Origin: Anaspis maculata
Lineage: Eukaryota; Arthropoda; Insecta; Coleoptera; Scraptiidae
Assembly (NCBI GenBank): GCA_949128115.1
Contig: OX421966.1
Coordinates: 36,287,042-36,351,041 of the forward strand
DNA: 64,000 bases
Direction of reading: 5' to 3'
The first letter of the stretch is position 1, and the number at the start of each line of letters is the position of its first letter. This document shows positions 24,703 through 36,248 of this stretch, piece by piece. The notes beneath the pieces were generated by a model. It saw nothing but the letters and a program-made list of their open reading frames with translations, did no database searches and had not been told where the DNA came from. A program made the position numbers and the translations under genes.

Positions 24703-25799
24703 ATTTATTATTGTTTAAGAGTCGCGATTTACATGAAATGTATTGTTGTTTACATTGAATTAAAAAAAAACAATCAACGGGGACGACTGCGGACCCCTTT
24801 TTTGAAAATAACTTGCATTTCAGCACTTTCACTTGGCACAGATAAATCGTTCCCTCTTATCGGTTTTCCTCTGACTTCTCTTTTTTCCTGTCACAATTCC
24901 TCATCTCTTCACCGACATTTTTCCACGCACCAATGTTTAAATAAATTCAATCGCCTAAATTGTACAAGGTGTTTTGAAGTGAAGGTAATCCTGATGTTAT
25001 TATTGAATAAACGATTTGTTAAAATGAACCGTTAGCTTTTGTGGGTTAGGTTCTCTTATAGGGTCCTCGGACACGGAATACGCACCTACACAACTCCACA
25101 ATTTTGTAGTTGTATTGTAGTGTGCTGTTTAGTATGCCCTGTCTGCAATTGTGTCTTCGGTCTTTGTATTTTGAGTGTCTGTGTGAGTGTGTTTACTAAT
25201 TTTGCTTGCCATTAATACCGAAAATATTGGTGAGTTTATGTCATTCATTTTGTCACATATTTGAGAGTCCTTTGCTCCAAGAAATACTCGGGGGTTTCTT
25301 TGCCGGGTTCTTCCACTAAGTGCTCTTTTACCCGAATCCGACACTCCCCTTTTTCTTTGACTTGACAGTTTGACATATATACCTATTTTGTTGTGTTGTT
25401 TTCAAATCATTTTTATTGTTTTTGTTCATTTTGTCCATTCTGTCAGACACATGTTAGGTGTTTCGCGAAAAGAATCATAAAAGACTAATTTTTCACTTCT
25501 TTTGCTTTGAGTAAACGTAACTTTCTGTGCAATGAGCGTGTTTCATTGAAGCTCACCTTCTTCCATCTCGGGTCGTTCCACTCTAGAACAAAATCTGGCA
25601 CAACGAAGGGCTAAGACGATCACAGGCCAAACACAGAAAATGTCAGGGGGAGTGGGGGGAGCCGTACCATCACAGTACGTAACAGCGTTGTTTTATAATC
25701 AACACGTTGCAAACCTTAAAAACCTTTTTTGAAACCAACGGTCTGAGTCGCCCTTTTTACCTTATTTTAAAGGAAGCCACGATCTTTCAATTCCGCTTA
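24703..25799. other. No gene seen
   Basis: AT-rich; no feature supported beyond the motif just upstream. Confidence 0.45.
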
Positions 25800-26454
25800 T
25801 ACAGGGTGTTTGCAAACTTGGGGTAGAAAATTGAACAGCAGGTAGGAAAATACTACAAAAGTGCCAGAAAATACTGAAAAAAATGTATTATTTTTATTTT
25901 TGGAAACATGGAGGGTCGAAAGGTGGTCCTTCGACCCCTTCTATTCTCGTTATTTTGAAAGAATTTTGCAAACTCTTTTCATCAGATCAAAAAGCAAATA
26001 TTTTGAACCTTTGAATATGTTTTGTATTTTGGGTTTAGTGTACAGGGTGAGTCATGAATCCTAAAAATCTATTTTTCCTCGAAAAGGCCCGTGAAAAATT
26101 CCAGAGGTTATAAAACTTATGTAGAGCAACAAATAACACAAATAGTTCCCATAAGAAATTTTCTGCGTGCATTTTGGAGGAAAATTGGATTTTCAGGATT
26201 TACGATTCACCCTGTATAGTAAATAAAATTACAAAACACATTCAAAGATCCAAAAACATTGCTTTGTGGTCTATTCAAAAGAATTTACTAAAATCTTTCA
26301 AAATAACAAAAATAGGGGTCGAAGAGCCACCTTTTGACCCTCCATATTTTCAAAAATAAAAGCGCTATATTTTTTCTTACTTTTTTCTGATCTTTTTGAA
26401 GCATCTCTTCAACTACGGTTCAATTTTCTACCCCAAATTTGCAAGCACCCTGTA
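25800..26454. mobile_element. TACAGGGTG foldback element
   Basis: Ends TACAGGGTGTTTGCAAAC and the inverted partner TTTGCAAGCACCCTGTA. The arms match inward for over 200 bp, including GGGGTAGAAAATTGAAC and its inverse, and GTCGAAAGGTGG-like sequence. If the outer TA is the target duplication, the true end is CAGGGTG and the element is mariner-like. It contains a second element of the same terminal type. Confidence 0.75.
26041..26216. mobile_element. Nested TACAGGGTG foldback
   Basis: Ends TACAGGGTGAGTCATGAATCC and GGATTTACGATTCACCCTGTA. A 176-bp palindrome sits at the centre of the larger one. Confidence 0.7.
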
Positions 26455-27969
26455 TTTCAGACACTAAGCTTGGGAAAATGGGATTATGGGACAACAGTCA
26501 ACACTGCTATCTACGATTAGCTTTGCCTAAAGTCTCCCCTTGACCACTACAATTGACGGCTAGGTTTTGCGGTCCACTACCTGCAAGGGACTAGAGAGCA
26601 GAAGGCTAATCAGCGCCGTACTCGTAGGTACTAGCAACCCCATCAAACCGGCATGAAAAAATAATCGCAACATTTTAAATTCGCTCTGTATTTGCCGCTG
26701 CATAGGCACCTACGCATCTGGAGTGCACACAGCAAAATAGCCCAGAGATTAAAAGCTTCCGCGGCCCTATTTTCCCATCCTCTCTGTTCCTTGTATTTAT
26801 GTCTTTCGACGCTTTCTCTGCATGGCGGTGATTAAGTAGTAATTAAAACATCAAAGCGAGAGAGGACTTCCGTGAAAAATCTGCGGCTCGTGGAAAAACT
26901 GCGCCGCCTCCGAGCGCCCGCTCTCGTTCCACCGTCTCGTAGGCGACGGCGTAAATTTTCTCAACAACACACCACCATCACCGGCTAGAATAAATGGCCG
27001 GTTGACCGGACAATTTTTTGTCTGTCCCTGTCCCCGCAATTCCGAGAGAGGGCTAATGGCATTTTGTAATCGTTTCTTTGAAGCAAGACTAGCAAAGGAG
27101 GAATCTGTGAAAACAGAGAGGCGAAACGGTCGTAAAAAGTAGGCACCTATCATCAAGTTTTTAGGCATAGTAAAAACCGCGGGAGAAAATTAAGTAGCTT
27201 TTGATCTAGGGATTCTACGAGCAGGGTCTCTCCCGGGCGTCATTAAACACGAAATGTATCGAATTTGCATACCTTTACCCTTCACCCTATTACCGAAAAG
27301 TGGAATGTGACGACGGCGATGGGAAAGGCAAAGGCGAAATTTTGCCTGTCTAAATTTTGCGGTAGACAGAAGTGAGCCACAAGAGAAAGGTTAGCTAACT
27401 CAACATAATGCTGATGGTTTTACCGGTAGCAGAAATTAGCAAATTTTCTGTCCGGGCGCAATAATTGAATTTAAACCCTAGGTATTCTAGCAAAAGTGGA
27501 TGTAAATTCGTCATTGTTTGCACACAATCATGCTGCACGACAATAATGAAATTATACATGACTTCCTTTCAATTTTCACATTAGATATGCAGGTAATCTG
27601 CCTATTGTTTTATTACCTCCGATAAGTGAATGCCTGTGATTGAACGATATCCCTGTAATCAGAAGTAGCACTAGACGGTCCTGTGTTCTGGAGCTCATCC
27701 CGCGCGCTTCTATAATCCCAGATAACTCGCTATTATCTAGTGGTCTTTGCGCCTATCCACCCATCCGTCTTATCATCGATTCATCTAACTTCAGACGCAA
27801 ATTGTCGCATCGCCTACTTCACTACATTACTTTCTAAAATTGACGATAGGTAAGAAAACTTTGACTTGAACTACCGTTATCGCCTATCCTCTTGAACTTT
27901 TCATCAAGTCAGTATTAGTCACCACATCAAGATCTATTTTGAATGAAACTTGAAACCTATACCCAGGTC
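26455..27969. other. No gene seen
   Basis: A GC-richer patch at 26870-27160 has a minus-strand open frame of 105 codons with no recognisable domain. Otherwise plain. Confidence 0.4.
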
Positions 27970-27972
27970 TCA

Positions 27973-28101
27973 TAGCTGTATTACACTACACAATTTCTTG
28001 TACAATCTGTCAGTTTAACAATCAAGTACATTGTTTTTTGACACTATTTTGGCAGATTGTTCAAGAAATTGTACAAGAAATTGTGTAGTGTAATACAGCT
28101 A
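27973..28101. mobile_element. Palindromic MITE, TCA target duplication
   Basis: Arms of about 38 bp begin TAGCTGTATTACACTACAC and end with the inverse. TCA flanks both sides (27970-27972, 28102-28104). Confidence 0.75.
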
Positions 28102-28104
28102 TCA

Positions 28105-29037
28105 TACATTTTCATGATTTTTAGCTTGGTCCCTCTGTTTGGAATTATTGGAAATGATCTGATTTCAGTCCGGGTAATTATTATGTTGACATTCCTATGT
28201 ACCTGCCAAATTTTTTGTTGAAGTCAAATGGGTGAAATAAATGAATTTGAACTGAAAGATGGTGAAGAATTCGCTCCAACCTTGAATAAATCTAGTTTAC
28301 CTAAATACATGAAAATTTGGATACCTCATCTGTCCAGATCTGAATGGCGTACCACATACCTAACTTTCTTAAAATCACAAAAACCTCTCTTGACTGCTGA
28401 GCGGATTGAAAAGTCGTTTGACTCAACGTGTGGTTAGACAACGATAACAAAAAGTTGATATAATTTCCGACCAAGATCCACCTTCTGAATTCAATTCAGT
28501 TGAAATTTAAATAGCATCAAATGAAAAAAGTTGACTAAAAAGCAACTTGTTTTTTCTTTACCGTTCTTTTTTTCTTCCTTCCAAGAGGGATTTGTACATG
28601 GCTACAGAGTATCTATTTTTACCTGTGATAGTACACTTCACCAAAATTCGAAATTGGAGTCTATCCGAGTGTAATGAAGCTGATATAGTTAGGCGACCCA
28701 CTAAGAATATATTTCAAAATGGAGTAAGCTTTTTCGACCTATTCTGTATCTCCAAAATGATGAGATCCGTTGAAAGTGAAACAATAATTGGAGCCATTCA
28801 AAATCTCGGGCGTCATCGGTTTATCCGCAGGGTATCTACCATTGTACAAATTTTCGGCCTTCTGAAATAAGAGGAGCAATGTTCAATTTTAATTTGGGCG
28901 TCTCCTTGGGCGTCGAATTGAATTAAATCACCATAATTATGGTACGATGCTGTAAGCAATATTTTATAAGTACCATGAGTAAAATAGGCCAAGTGATCAG
29001 GAAAAATATACGATTATGAGTTAGTTAATATTTGTAT
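28105..29037. other. No supported gene
   Basis: Plus-strand ORFs at 28228-28437 and 28547-28870 lack recognisable domains. They could be exons, but nothing supports that. Confidence 0.4.
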
Positions 29038-29043
29038 TTTATT
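29038..29043 (-). terminator. Polyadenylation signal of the antimicrobial peptide gene
   Basis: TTTATT on the plus strand reads AATAAA on the minus strand, 106 bases downstream of the stop codon. Confidence 0.5.
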
Positions 29044-29149
29044 TGTTGAATTTCTCAAATCAAAAAGTAATTGAATCCAAAGTATTCGTGGTGATTTGAA
29101 ATATTCACGGCACTGTAGGTAGTCATAATTTGGTTCGCTTTTGAATCCA

Positions 29150-29503
29150 TCACCATTTAAATGAACCTCCTATGCTGATAGCAGGTTTACCTTTATCGTG
29201 TCCACTCACGACTTGAGATACACCTGCGTGAATTTCGTGATTTTCGCCTTTTTGTCCGACATCAACTGAAACCTTTACGTTTCCATCCTGGTCACGTTCA
29301 AGATTCGGCTCCACCACTACATCTCTTTTGAAGCGAGCCACTCCATCAGCATAGTATCCGTCAAAATTGGCAGCCCTTTTATTGGGGCGAAGTCGAGCAG
29401 CTTCCTCATGAACAACGTTTTTATTTTCAACAAGAAACTGTGGAACAGCCGAAATCAAGACCACCGCTGAAGCAGCAACCAGGAGGATCGTGAGAAATTG
29501 CAT
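29150..29503 (-). CDS. Coleoptericin-like secreted antimicrobial peptide precursor
   Basis: 117-residue preproprotein. Residues 1-19 (MQFLTILLVAASAVVLISA) are a signal peptide. Two basic processing sites follow, RPNKR and RFKR, the second just before a 57-residue mature region starting DVVVEPNLER. That region has the landmarks of the coleoptericin branch of glycine-rich insect antimicrobial peptides: a PxLxRDxxGN opening, QKGxxHxxxAG in the middle and KxKPxxSIGGSFKW at the end. It would be secreted into haemolymph and act on bacteria, mainly Gram-negative in this family. The ATG at 29503 is preferred over 29566: it places the signal sequence first and directly follows a splice-acceptor-like tract (TTTTTTCCGCAG), suggesting a 5'-UTR intron. 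A GGGGAAATTA motif at 29745-29754 resembles a Rel/NF-kB site only weakly. The family call is from memory of its consensus. Confidence 0.8.
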   Translation of the reverse strand: MQFLTILLVAASAVVLISAVPQFLVENKNVVHEEAARLRPNKRAANFDGYYADGVARFKRDVVVEPNLERDQDGNVKVSVDVGQKGENHEIHAGVSQVVSGHDKGKPAISIGGSFKW

Positions 29504-29647
29504 CTGCGGAAAAAAGCGTTGGAAGTTGAAAGTTAAAAAATTGTAACTTCGTATAATGATTATCATTCAATAATAATGAATGTTTTTAAATCTACTGTCA
29601 TTGTGCAGTTTGGGACTCAGTAGGGATACCTATCTGAAATTTGCTTA

Positions 29648-30080
29648 TGCCCGATTGCATGAAGGTGGTATCAAATTTTGGTTTGATACTAAACACAGGA
29701 TCAAATTTTTGAAGTGGAATAAAATGAAAAGCCAGTGACTTCAAGGGGAAATTATGATGGAAATACAAAATATGGCTCCAAGCGATTGATTAGATATCAA
29801 AACCCAGGTGAGACAGCCTTTATTTTGACTTGTAGAACACGTTCCACCGAAACTGTCAGATCTTTTTTTTGTAATAAAAAATAAGCGACAAGTGCGTGTT
29901 ACCCAAACTTTGTTTCTGTACACAAATAATCGTAAGATGTCATATTTTGTATTCCCATCATGTTATTTTGTTGAAGTTATTGAGATTTGCATTTTGTTTT
30001 ACGTTTAAACCTCGGTTTGCATTTTGATCCTCTGTTTGATACCGAACTAAAATTTTATACCACGTTTGTGCAATCGGGCA
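29648..30080. mobile_element. Palindromic MITE with TTA target duplication, upstream of the peptide gene
   Basis: Arms start TGCCCGATTGCA and end with the inverse TGCAATCGGGCA. They match inward for about 65 bp, both carrying GGATCAAA. TTA flanks both sides (29645-29647, 30081-30083). It lies 145 bp upstream of the peptide start codon and shares the TGCCCG terminus with the element at 3664. Confidence 0.75.
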
Positions 30081-30083
30081 TTA

Positions 30084-30712
30084 GAGACTCTGATTGAATC
30101 AGAATCAGGTGATTCCACTGATTCCGATGGATCATCAACGCTCATCGCTTTAGAATTTTGGAATAAAAAAAAATAAAGGACTAGGACTGCTTCTGCCAGG
30201 CCTTGTGACTTAAATAACTTTTTTCTCAATATCCGATAGTAATAAGTAACTTGAAAATGTAAATTTGTTTTAAGTTGACTAATCGTCCTCGAATGCGATA
30301 GGTCTCAAGCCAAAATTAATAAAATTACTAGCGAGAGAATAAACTCGGCCTTGTACCGTGAATATGGAACTATTGAATATGGCTCCCAACAAAACATCGT
30401 TCAACTAATTAGAGGTTTCAATATGGCGGCGGAACCACAAAATCCAGCTCGCATATAAAAATATCTAAACGAGACAAAAATGAGCTCCGAATTTCTTGAA
30501 AGATATTCCACTAATAAGATAATGTAAATGTTCAAGGCAGCAAGTGAAGAGTTGGACATGCACATATAATATTTATTGTTAGACGGTTGATAGTTGATCG
30601 ATCGTCCTAAAAAAAATGCAATAAGCGTAAAGCCAAAATATTCATTTAAGATTTGATTCGATTAGCGAAAAACAAAGTCGATATACTGATACAATAATTT
30701 GGAAGATATAAC
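30084..30712. other. No gene seen
   Basis: AT-rich sequence with no supported feature. Confidence 0.45.
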
Positions 30713-30827
30713 GAGTGATCGAATAAATTTCTCCTCAAGTCGGCTATGATTCTTGAAAATCTGGCCCAAAAACCGGGCTACCAAAGAGACCGAGGCCTAC
30801 TTTGAGGAGAAATTGATTCGATCACTC
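30713..30827. mobile_element. Small palindromic MITE
   Basis: Arms GAGTGATCGAATAAATTTCT and the near-exact inverse AGAAATTGATTCGATCACTC, each about 28 bp, around 60 bp of unique sequence. Confidence 0.65.
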
Positions 30828-31156
30828 TTTAGACTTAGTATTATTCGTTGGAGACTTTGACTACTTCGACTCGGGGATAAGCCACAGAACTAGAGCAAAC
30901 GCATATACAATTGGGGGAAGGTCCCTTCGATAGTTTGCTAGATTCATAAACGGAACTAGGTACTGGACTTTTTCAAAGCAATGACATAAAACTTGGAGCA
31001 TATTTGTTCCTGAAAGTGAACAATCGTCAAGCCAAAATAGATAAATATTCAATCATCTAATCATCAAGATAAAAAACCAACTTGATAAGTTAAATCGCTT
31101 GGAAGATGTTGGAGATTCACGCAGAAACAGATAAACGACAGACGAATGACATTTTA
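30828..31156. other. No gene seen
   Basis: Nothing supported. Confidence 0.45.
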
Positions 31157-33135
31157 TACAGGGTGTCCCGTGTTTAATCGCAAAGATTATGCCAGTCGAT
31201 AGAACATCGGAAAAGAATGAGACATGCATATAAAAATTTTGTTCAAAAACCCGTAATAACGGAGATACAGCTCTTCAAAGTTGGAAAACAAATACAGTTC
31301 TTTTCACCTAACTTTCATACTGTTCAACCGATTTGCGTCCAATTTCCTACACATATTCACTAACCATATGCCTATAAACCTCGGTCAACGCATTTGGTGA
31401 GAACAGCCCCATGGCGTAGATAGGGGTGGTTGCGCCTCTTTTATCATCCCTAATTTTTTCCCTACTGCAAATTCTCCAAAATCTGTACCATTTTCGAGTT
31501 GTTCAATTAATTTTCAGCTAAAAGTTGCTCTTGCAAAATTTCGATAGGAGGCTTACTTTTCGAGATAATTCAGTTTGAAGATTTCTGATCAATCTTGCAA
31601 CAAAATTTGCTTCAAATTTGCATTGCTACATCATTGGAGATAATCAGTTCTAAATTCACACAAGTGATGTTGAGATCATCAAGTATCATAACGTAAGAAC
31701 GATTTTGATCTGAACAATCCAGTGGCGTAGAATCAGGGGGTTTTCTATCTCACATCCACTTATCTGCTACACCACTGAATTTTTTTGAAATTATTATTTT
31801 TTTGAATTTGTCTTTCGATTCAGAAAGAAAAGTTGCTCTTGTGAAATTTTGATTGAAGACCTCGTTTTCGAGTTATTCAAATGTCAAAGTTTGAGATCAA
31901 TAAAAAAAACCGTAAAATTCGATTCTCTGCTATTTAGAAGCAGATAGGTACATGACTGGAGAACAAAAATAATTATTATTGTAACATACATTGACTGACA
32001 TGCAATTTTGTCTTCCATCCCGGCTTCTTTACCGCTAATGAATTTTTTTTCCTAGTTCAACTTTCTTCAAAATTGATGAACTGTAAAATCAAGGTAATTG
32101 TAGGTATGAACTCACACAACGTGAGTAAAATCAAAAGAAAGTGGTACATTAATCAACATGAATAATTGAAAACAAGATTGAATCAAGGGTTTGCTGTTTT
32201 CCTTGATATGCCAGCCATTTTTCCGACTCAGAACTTTAAAGTTTGAATAACTCGAAAACGAAGCCTCCAATCAAAGTTTAACGGGAGCAACTTTTTTTTT
32301 GGATCAAACGACAAATTCAAAAAAAATATTGATTTTGAAAAATATCCAGTGGTGTAGCAGATATGTGAATGTAAGTAAGGAAGCCCCCTAATTCCACGCC
32401 ACTGGATTGTTTTGATCAAAATCGATCTTACGTTTATGATACTTGATGATCTCAACATCACTTGTGTGAATTTGGAACTGATTATAGGTGCGCTCAGTCA
32501 GCTTATTTAGCCGCAAGTTTTAATTTTAGTCGTAAGCGCTGCATCGCTCATTGGCTGGTCTGAGGAGGCTGGTTCATAAGAGCCAATGGGCGTTTTTGCG
32601 CTTGCGACTAAAATTAAAGCTTGCGGCTAAATAAGCTGACTGAACGCAGCTTATCTCCAATAATGTAGCAATGCAAATTTTTAGAAACTAAAATTATGAG
32701 AAGTTGCAAGATTTACTAGGAATCTTCAAACTAAATTATCTCAAAAAGTATGCCTCCTATCGAAATTTTGCAGGAGCAACTTTTCGCCCAAGATTGGATG
32801 AACAACTCGAGAATGGTACTGATTTTGAAAAATTTGTTGTGGGGAAAAAAATAAGGATGATTGGAGGGGCGCAACCACCCCTTTCTACGCTATGGGGCTG
32901 TTCTGACCAAATGTGTTATTCGAGGTTCATAGACATTTGTTCAGTGAATACGTGTAAGAAATTTGACGCGAATCGGTTGACCAGAATAAAAGATAGGTGA
33001 AAAGAACTGTATTTGTTTTTCAACTTTGATGAGCTGTGTGTGTTTTTGAACGAAATTTTCATATGCATATCTCATTCTTTTCTGATGCTCTATCGACTGG
33101 CAAAATCTTTGCGATTAAACACGGGACACCCTGTA
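31157..33135. mobile_element. Large TACAGGGTG foldback element (2.0 kb)
   Basis: Ends TACAGGGTGTCCCGTGTTTA and its inverse. The arms (about 31157-31830 and 32290-33135) are imperfect inverted copies along their whole length, with shared landmarks such as AGTTGCTCTTGCAAAATTTC versus its inverse and CCAGTGGCGTAGAATCAGGG versus its inverse. No transposase is present. TA flanks each end. The right arm is interrupted by a 165-bp element, which makes the two arms unequal. Confidence 0.8.
32486..32650. mobile_element. MITE nested in the right arm, TTAT duplication
   Basis: Inverted arms carry CAGTCAGCTTATTTAGCCGC and the reverse complement. The uninterrupted left arm supplies the pre-insertion site (reading GATTATCTCC on this strand), so the insertion point and the TTAT duplication (32482-32485, 32651-32654) are visible directly. 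Confidence 0.8.
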
Positions 33136-33195
33136 TTTTTGTCCTATATCGGAATGACTACTCAGAAGAAGCTAGTTTTCTTTGAAGTTTGCATC

Positions 33196-33525
33196 TCAAG
33201 GACGGAGTAATATTGGTAAAATAAGCGTTGCGAAATCAATCCCGTGGGTTTATTCCTCAACAGAATCTTACCATTTAGGTCTCTTCTGAAAGCTACAAAA
33301 ATGTACTTTGGTTTGAGCCCATTGGCCTCACCATTAACTTTCTCAAAAACCAAAAACCAAACAAATCATGTTTCGATTTTGGAAATGCCAGCAGGCTTAA
33401 ACCAAAGTAGGTAGATCCTCGTAGCTCTGGATTGATACCTAAATGGTGAGATTCTTTCAAGGAATGAACCCACAGGGATTGATTCCGCAACACTTATTTA
33501 ACCATCAATTCAACTCCGTCCTTAA
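33196..33525. repeat. Inverted repeat pair, plus a third direct copy at 33588-33725
   Basis: The unit contains GACGGAGT, then AAATAAGCGTTGCGAAATCAA, a stretch with ACCATTTAGGTC, and CTTTGGTTTGAGCCC. It occurs inverted at 33196-33310, directly at 33375-33525, and directly again at 33588-33725. Three copies of one repeat; no coding sequence. Confidence 0.7.
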
Positions 33526-33725
33526 GGACGGGATATAGAAAAAAAGATGAATTTTGACATTTGAAAAAAATATTTTTGGATTTTGGAAATGCCAATGGGC
33601 TCAAACCAAAGTACATCCTTGTAGCTTTCGAAACAGACCAAAATGGTAAGAATCCGTCAAGGAATAAACCCACACGGATTGATTTCGCAACGCTTATTTT
33701 ACCAATTCAACACCGTCCTTAGGCC

Positions 33726-34239
33726 TAAATACCCTTTATATAGCGGTAGCAGTAGGTGTGCTTACCTTGAAAATATTGTTCACCTTTGGATCAAGTTGTC
33801 AACTTCAAACTGATTTTGTGAATGGGCCTATGCAGGTCTTTTATAGTCGAGAAGTGAGATGAAAAGGTAGAAATAACGCAAAAGAATCGGTGATAAAAGC
33901 AAAAAAAAAACTTTGAAATTGTGAATTACCTACCTTCTTCGTGAATCCGTGATGTGCTAATACACCTTATCTCCTTTCTACCTTGAAATTTTCACGCAGA
34001 ATTGGTATTATTATCTCAACACAATAATTACACAATAATAGGAAAATATTGCGGTTTAAGTTTTCCGTTTTTCATCCTGCACGAACCTTTCTTCTTGTTC
34101 CTGCAATCTTCAATCTTATTACTTTGAACGTTACTAACAATGAAGATTCCAGCGTCCTCAAGGACGTCATTTCCCAGTATATTTTTTTCTGTCGTGACCC
34201 TCAACTAAACCTGTCTGCCGAAAAAAGTGAAAAAAATAA
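33726..34239. other. No gene seen
   Basis: AT-rich, no supported feature. Confidence 0.45.
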
Positions 34240-35630
34240 GGGGAAACTAAACTGCTGGACAACGAAGTTGTGTCGGTATCGGAAAAATGGTTCGACCTTG
34301 GAGGCCAATATTTCCCGATTGCCGATTGCGATTTCCATTTTGTTTCTTGCGTTAACTAGCTTAATTTTTCCGTAACTCATCCTTTAATAGTGAGTGTTGA
34401 GAAACTTCATGCTAACTTTCTACAGGATGATACGTAAAATGGTGCAAAATTGCAATGACTTCATCGTACCTCCATTTAAAAAAAATATTTTTTCAATATT
34501 CCAATACAAAAATCATGAAGTGTGGTCTTATCTCAAAACCGATTTAGATTCATCCAGATTGGAACTCCAACATTGAAGATATAAATTTTTATGTTGGATG
34601 TTGCAGATTTGCGAAACTCAGGCATAGCACAAGCACAAAAAGTAGGGGCTTTACTTCACTCGGAAACTGGAGTTTTACATCGTTATCATGTTCAGGGGCT
34701 TGAACTTACAAATTAAACATGTTCTACTTCTAAAATTCTGATGAAATTCTGACAAAATTCAACGTACGAAAAACAAGCAGTGACAACCACTTGAAAAAGT
34801 GCCCCCTGCTTGACCCCACACTGAATATTCCGGTTGTGTTGAGAGTAAAATTGTCCTGGACTGTTGTACTAACAATCTTGCTCAATGCCAACATCCATTC
34901 ATCAAAAGTGACTTAAAACCCAGTCGGTAGCACGGTGAGCTCGGCCCCGCTTTCAAAGGCGAAGGTCCCGGGTTCAAATCCGCACTGGGCCAGATGAACT
35001 TTTTCACGCGTTTCCTAGTACTGGGGCATCTACCATCGTGCGGTGATGCCCCGAGAAAAGTGATGAAACGAGAAAGTCATCGAAACAAAACCACACTGAC
35101 TAAGCCTCACTGTTCCAAAAATGTCTTCGTTGTTATCGTCAATACTGTTATCGTTACTGAAAAACCTCCACAGAAAAACCTGCTGATAACCTGGTAGTTG
35201 TTGCAGGGCAAAAGAAAAAGAAAAAAAGTGACTTAATCTCGCGTGCCAACAAGGCAAATCTGTGACATTCAATATAAAAATTCATATTTTCAATGTAAAA
35301 CTTCCAATCTGGGTAATTTCAAAACCGTTTCGAGATAAGACACCACACTTTATGATTTTTGTATAAGAATACATAAAATAAATTTTTTTGACAAATGGGA
35401 GTACGATGAAGTCGGTGCAATTTTGGAGCATTTTACGTATCACCCGGTAAAAATTTCACATGAAGTTTCTTGACATTCACTTTTACAGGATAGGTTACGG
35501 AAGCACCAGGCTACTCAACACAACAAACAAAATGGAAATCGCATTCGGCAATCGGAAGTTATTGGTTCTCAAACTCCAACAAAGTCCGTTAACGTTAACT
35601 TGTACAGCATATTTGTATTTAAAACCCGAA
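34240..35630. mobile_element. Foldback element interrupted by a SINE
   Basis: Inverted landmarks: GATGATACGTAAAATG near 34426 versus CATTTTACGTATCACC near 35440; CGATTTCCATTTTGTTT near 34328 versus AACAAAATGGAAATCG near 35525; ATCATGAAGTGTGG versus CCACACTTTATGAT. Outer limits are approximate because similarity fades. The SINE lies in the space between the arms. Confidence 0.65.
34917..35224 (+). repeat. SINE family A, tRNA-derived, with 12-bp target duplication
   Basis: The tRNA-like head has A box GGTAGCACGGTGAGC and B box GGTTCAAATCC. It is followed from 34990 by a middle domain (CTAGTAC, ATCTACCATCGTGCGGTGAT, GAAACGAGAAAGTCATCG) and an A-rich GAAAAAG tail. An exact AAAGTGACTTAA flanks it (34905-34916, 35225-35236). 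It is the same family as 58147-58492. Confidence 0.85.
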
Positions 35631-35882
35631 ATAGGGAAAGTCTGGAGAAATGGAGTGAAGATTTTAAACTGTGAAACCTGTAAAAGATTACTCTATCGAG
35701 CACCACAAGCGCTTTCAGAATCGGGCAATTTTTTCTCAAGATATCCTCATTTGAACCGAGGCAAAATTTTGGGGTGGTCTACTTCAATCTTGGCCCAGTT
35801 CAGTTAGGTATATTGCTGGTGTAATTATTAGTTTGATCACTTTCAAGGCGTTGTTCGAGTGGTTTTGGAGATGATTATTTTG
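35631..35882. other. Spacer before the Gypsy element
   Basis: Nothing supported. Confidence 0.4.
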
Positions 35883-35886
35883 GTTT

Positions 35887-36159
35887 TGTTAACAATTCGG
35901 GCCCAAGCCGGCCCTGTACTCACAACCGATCGGGTCGCATCCATACCCCACCCAGAGTCCATACGGGAGAGAGCACCTGCGCAATCGAGAAGGCGGCAAG
36001 CGGAGAGTATGGAGAATAAACGTGGTCGATGTATCGTGTCATTGTATTTTTCATGAATTTTATGAAATCTGAAAAGTTTCGCTAGTAAACCTTGTTAATT
36101 TGAATCTTTCGTTGCTTTTCCCACGAGCCATAGTTATCCCGCTCACATCAGAGTTAATA
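35887..36159 (+). repeat. 5' LTR (273 bp)
   Basis: Runs TGTTAAC to GTTAATA, imperfect terminal inversion. It carries an AATAAA signal at 36015-36020. Compared with the 3' LTR I count three substitutions and one 2-bp insertion (CCATAG versus CCAG). The first TGG after it, a possible primer-binding-site start, is at 36169; I could not assign a tRNA. Confidence 0.92.
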
Positions 36160-36248
36160 TTTCAGAAGTGGGATGATTGAAAGGCACGAAATTTTCAGAT
36201 TTTTGCAGGTGAGGTTGGGAAAACCAAGGATTTGTTCAATTTTACTGA

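Noticed and set aside
34919..34992. tRNA gene
   Set aside because: A and B boxes are present, but the segment continues into a SINE body with tail and target duplication, so it is a SINE head.
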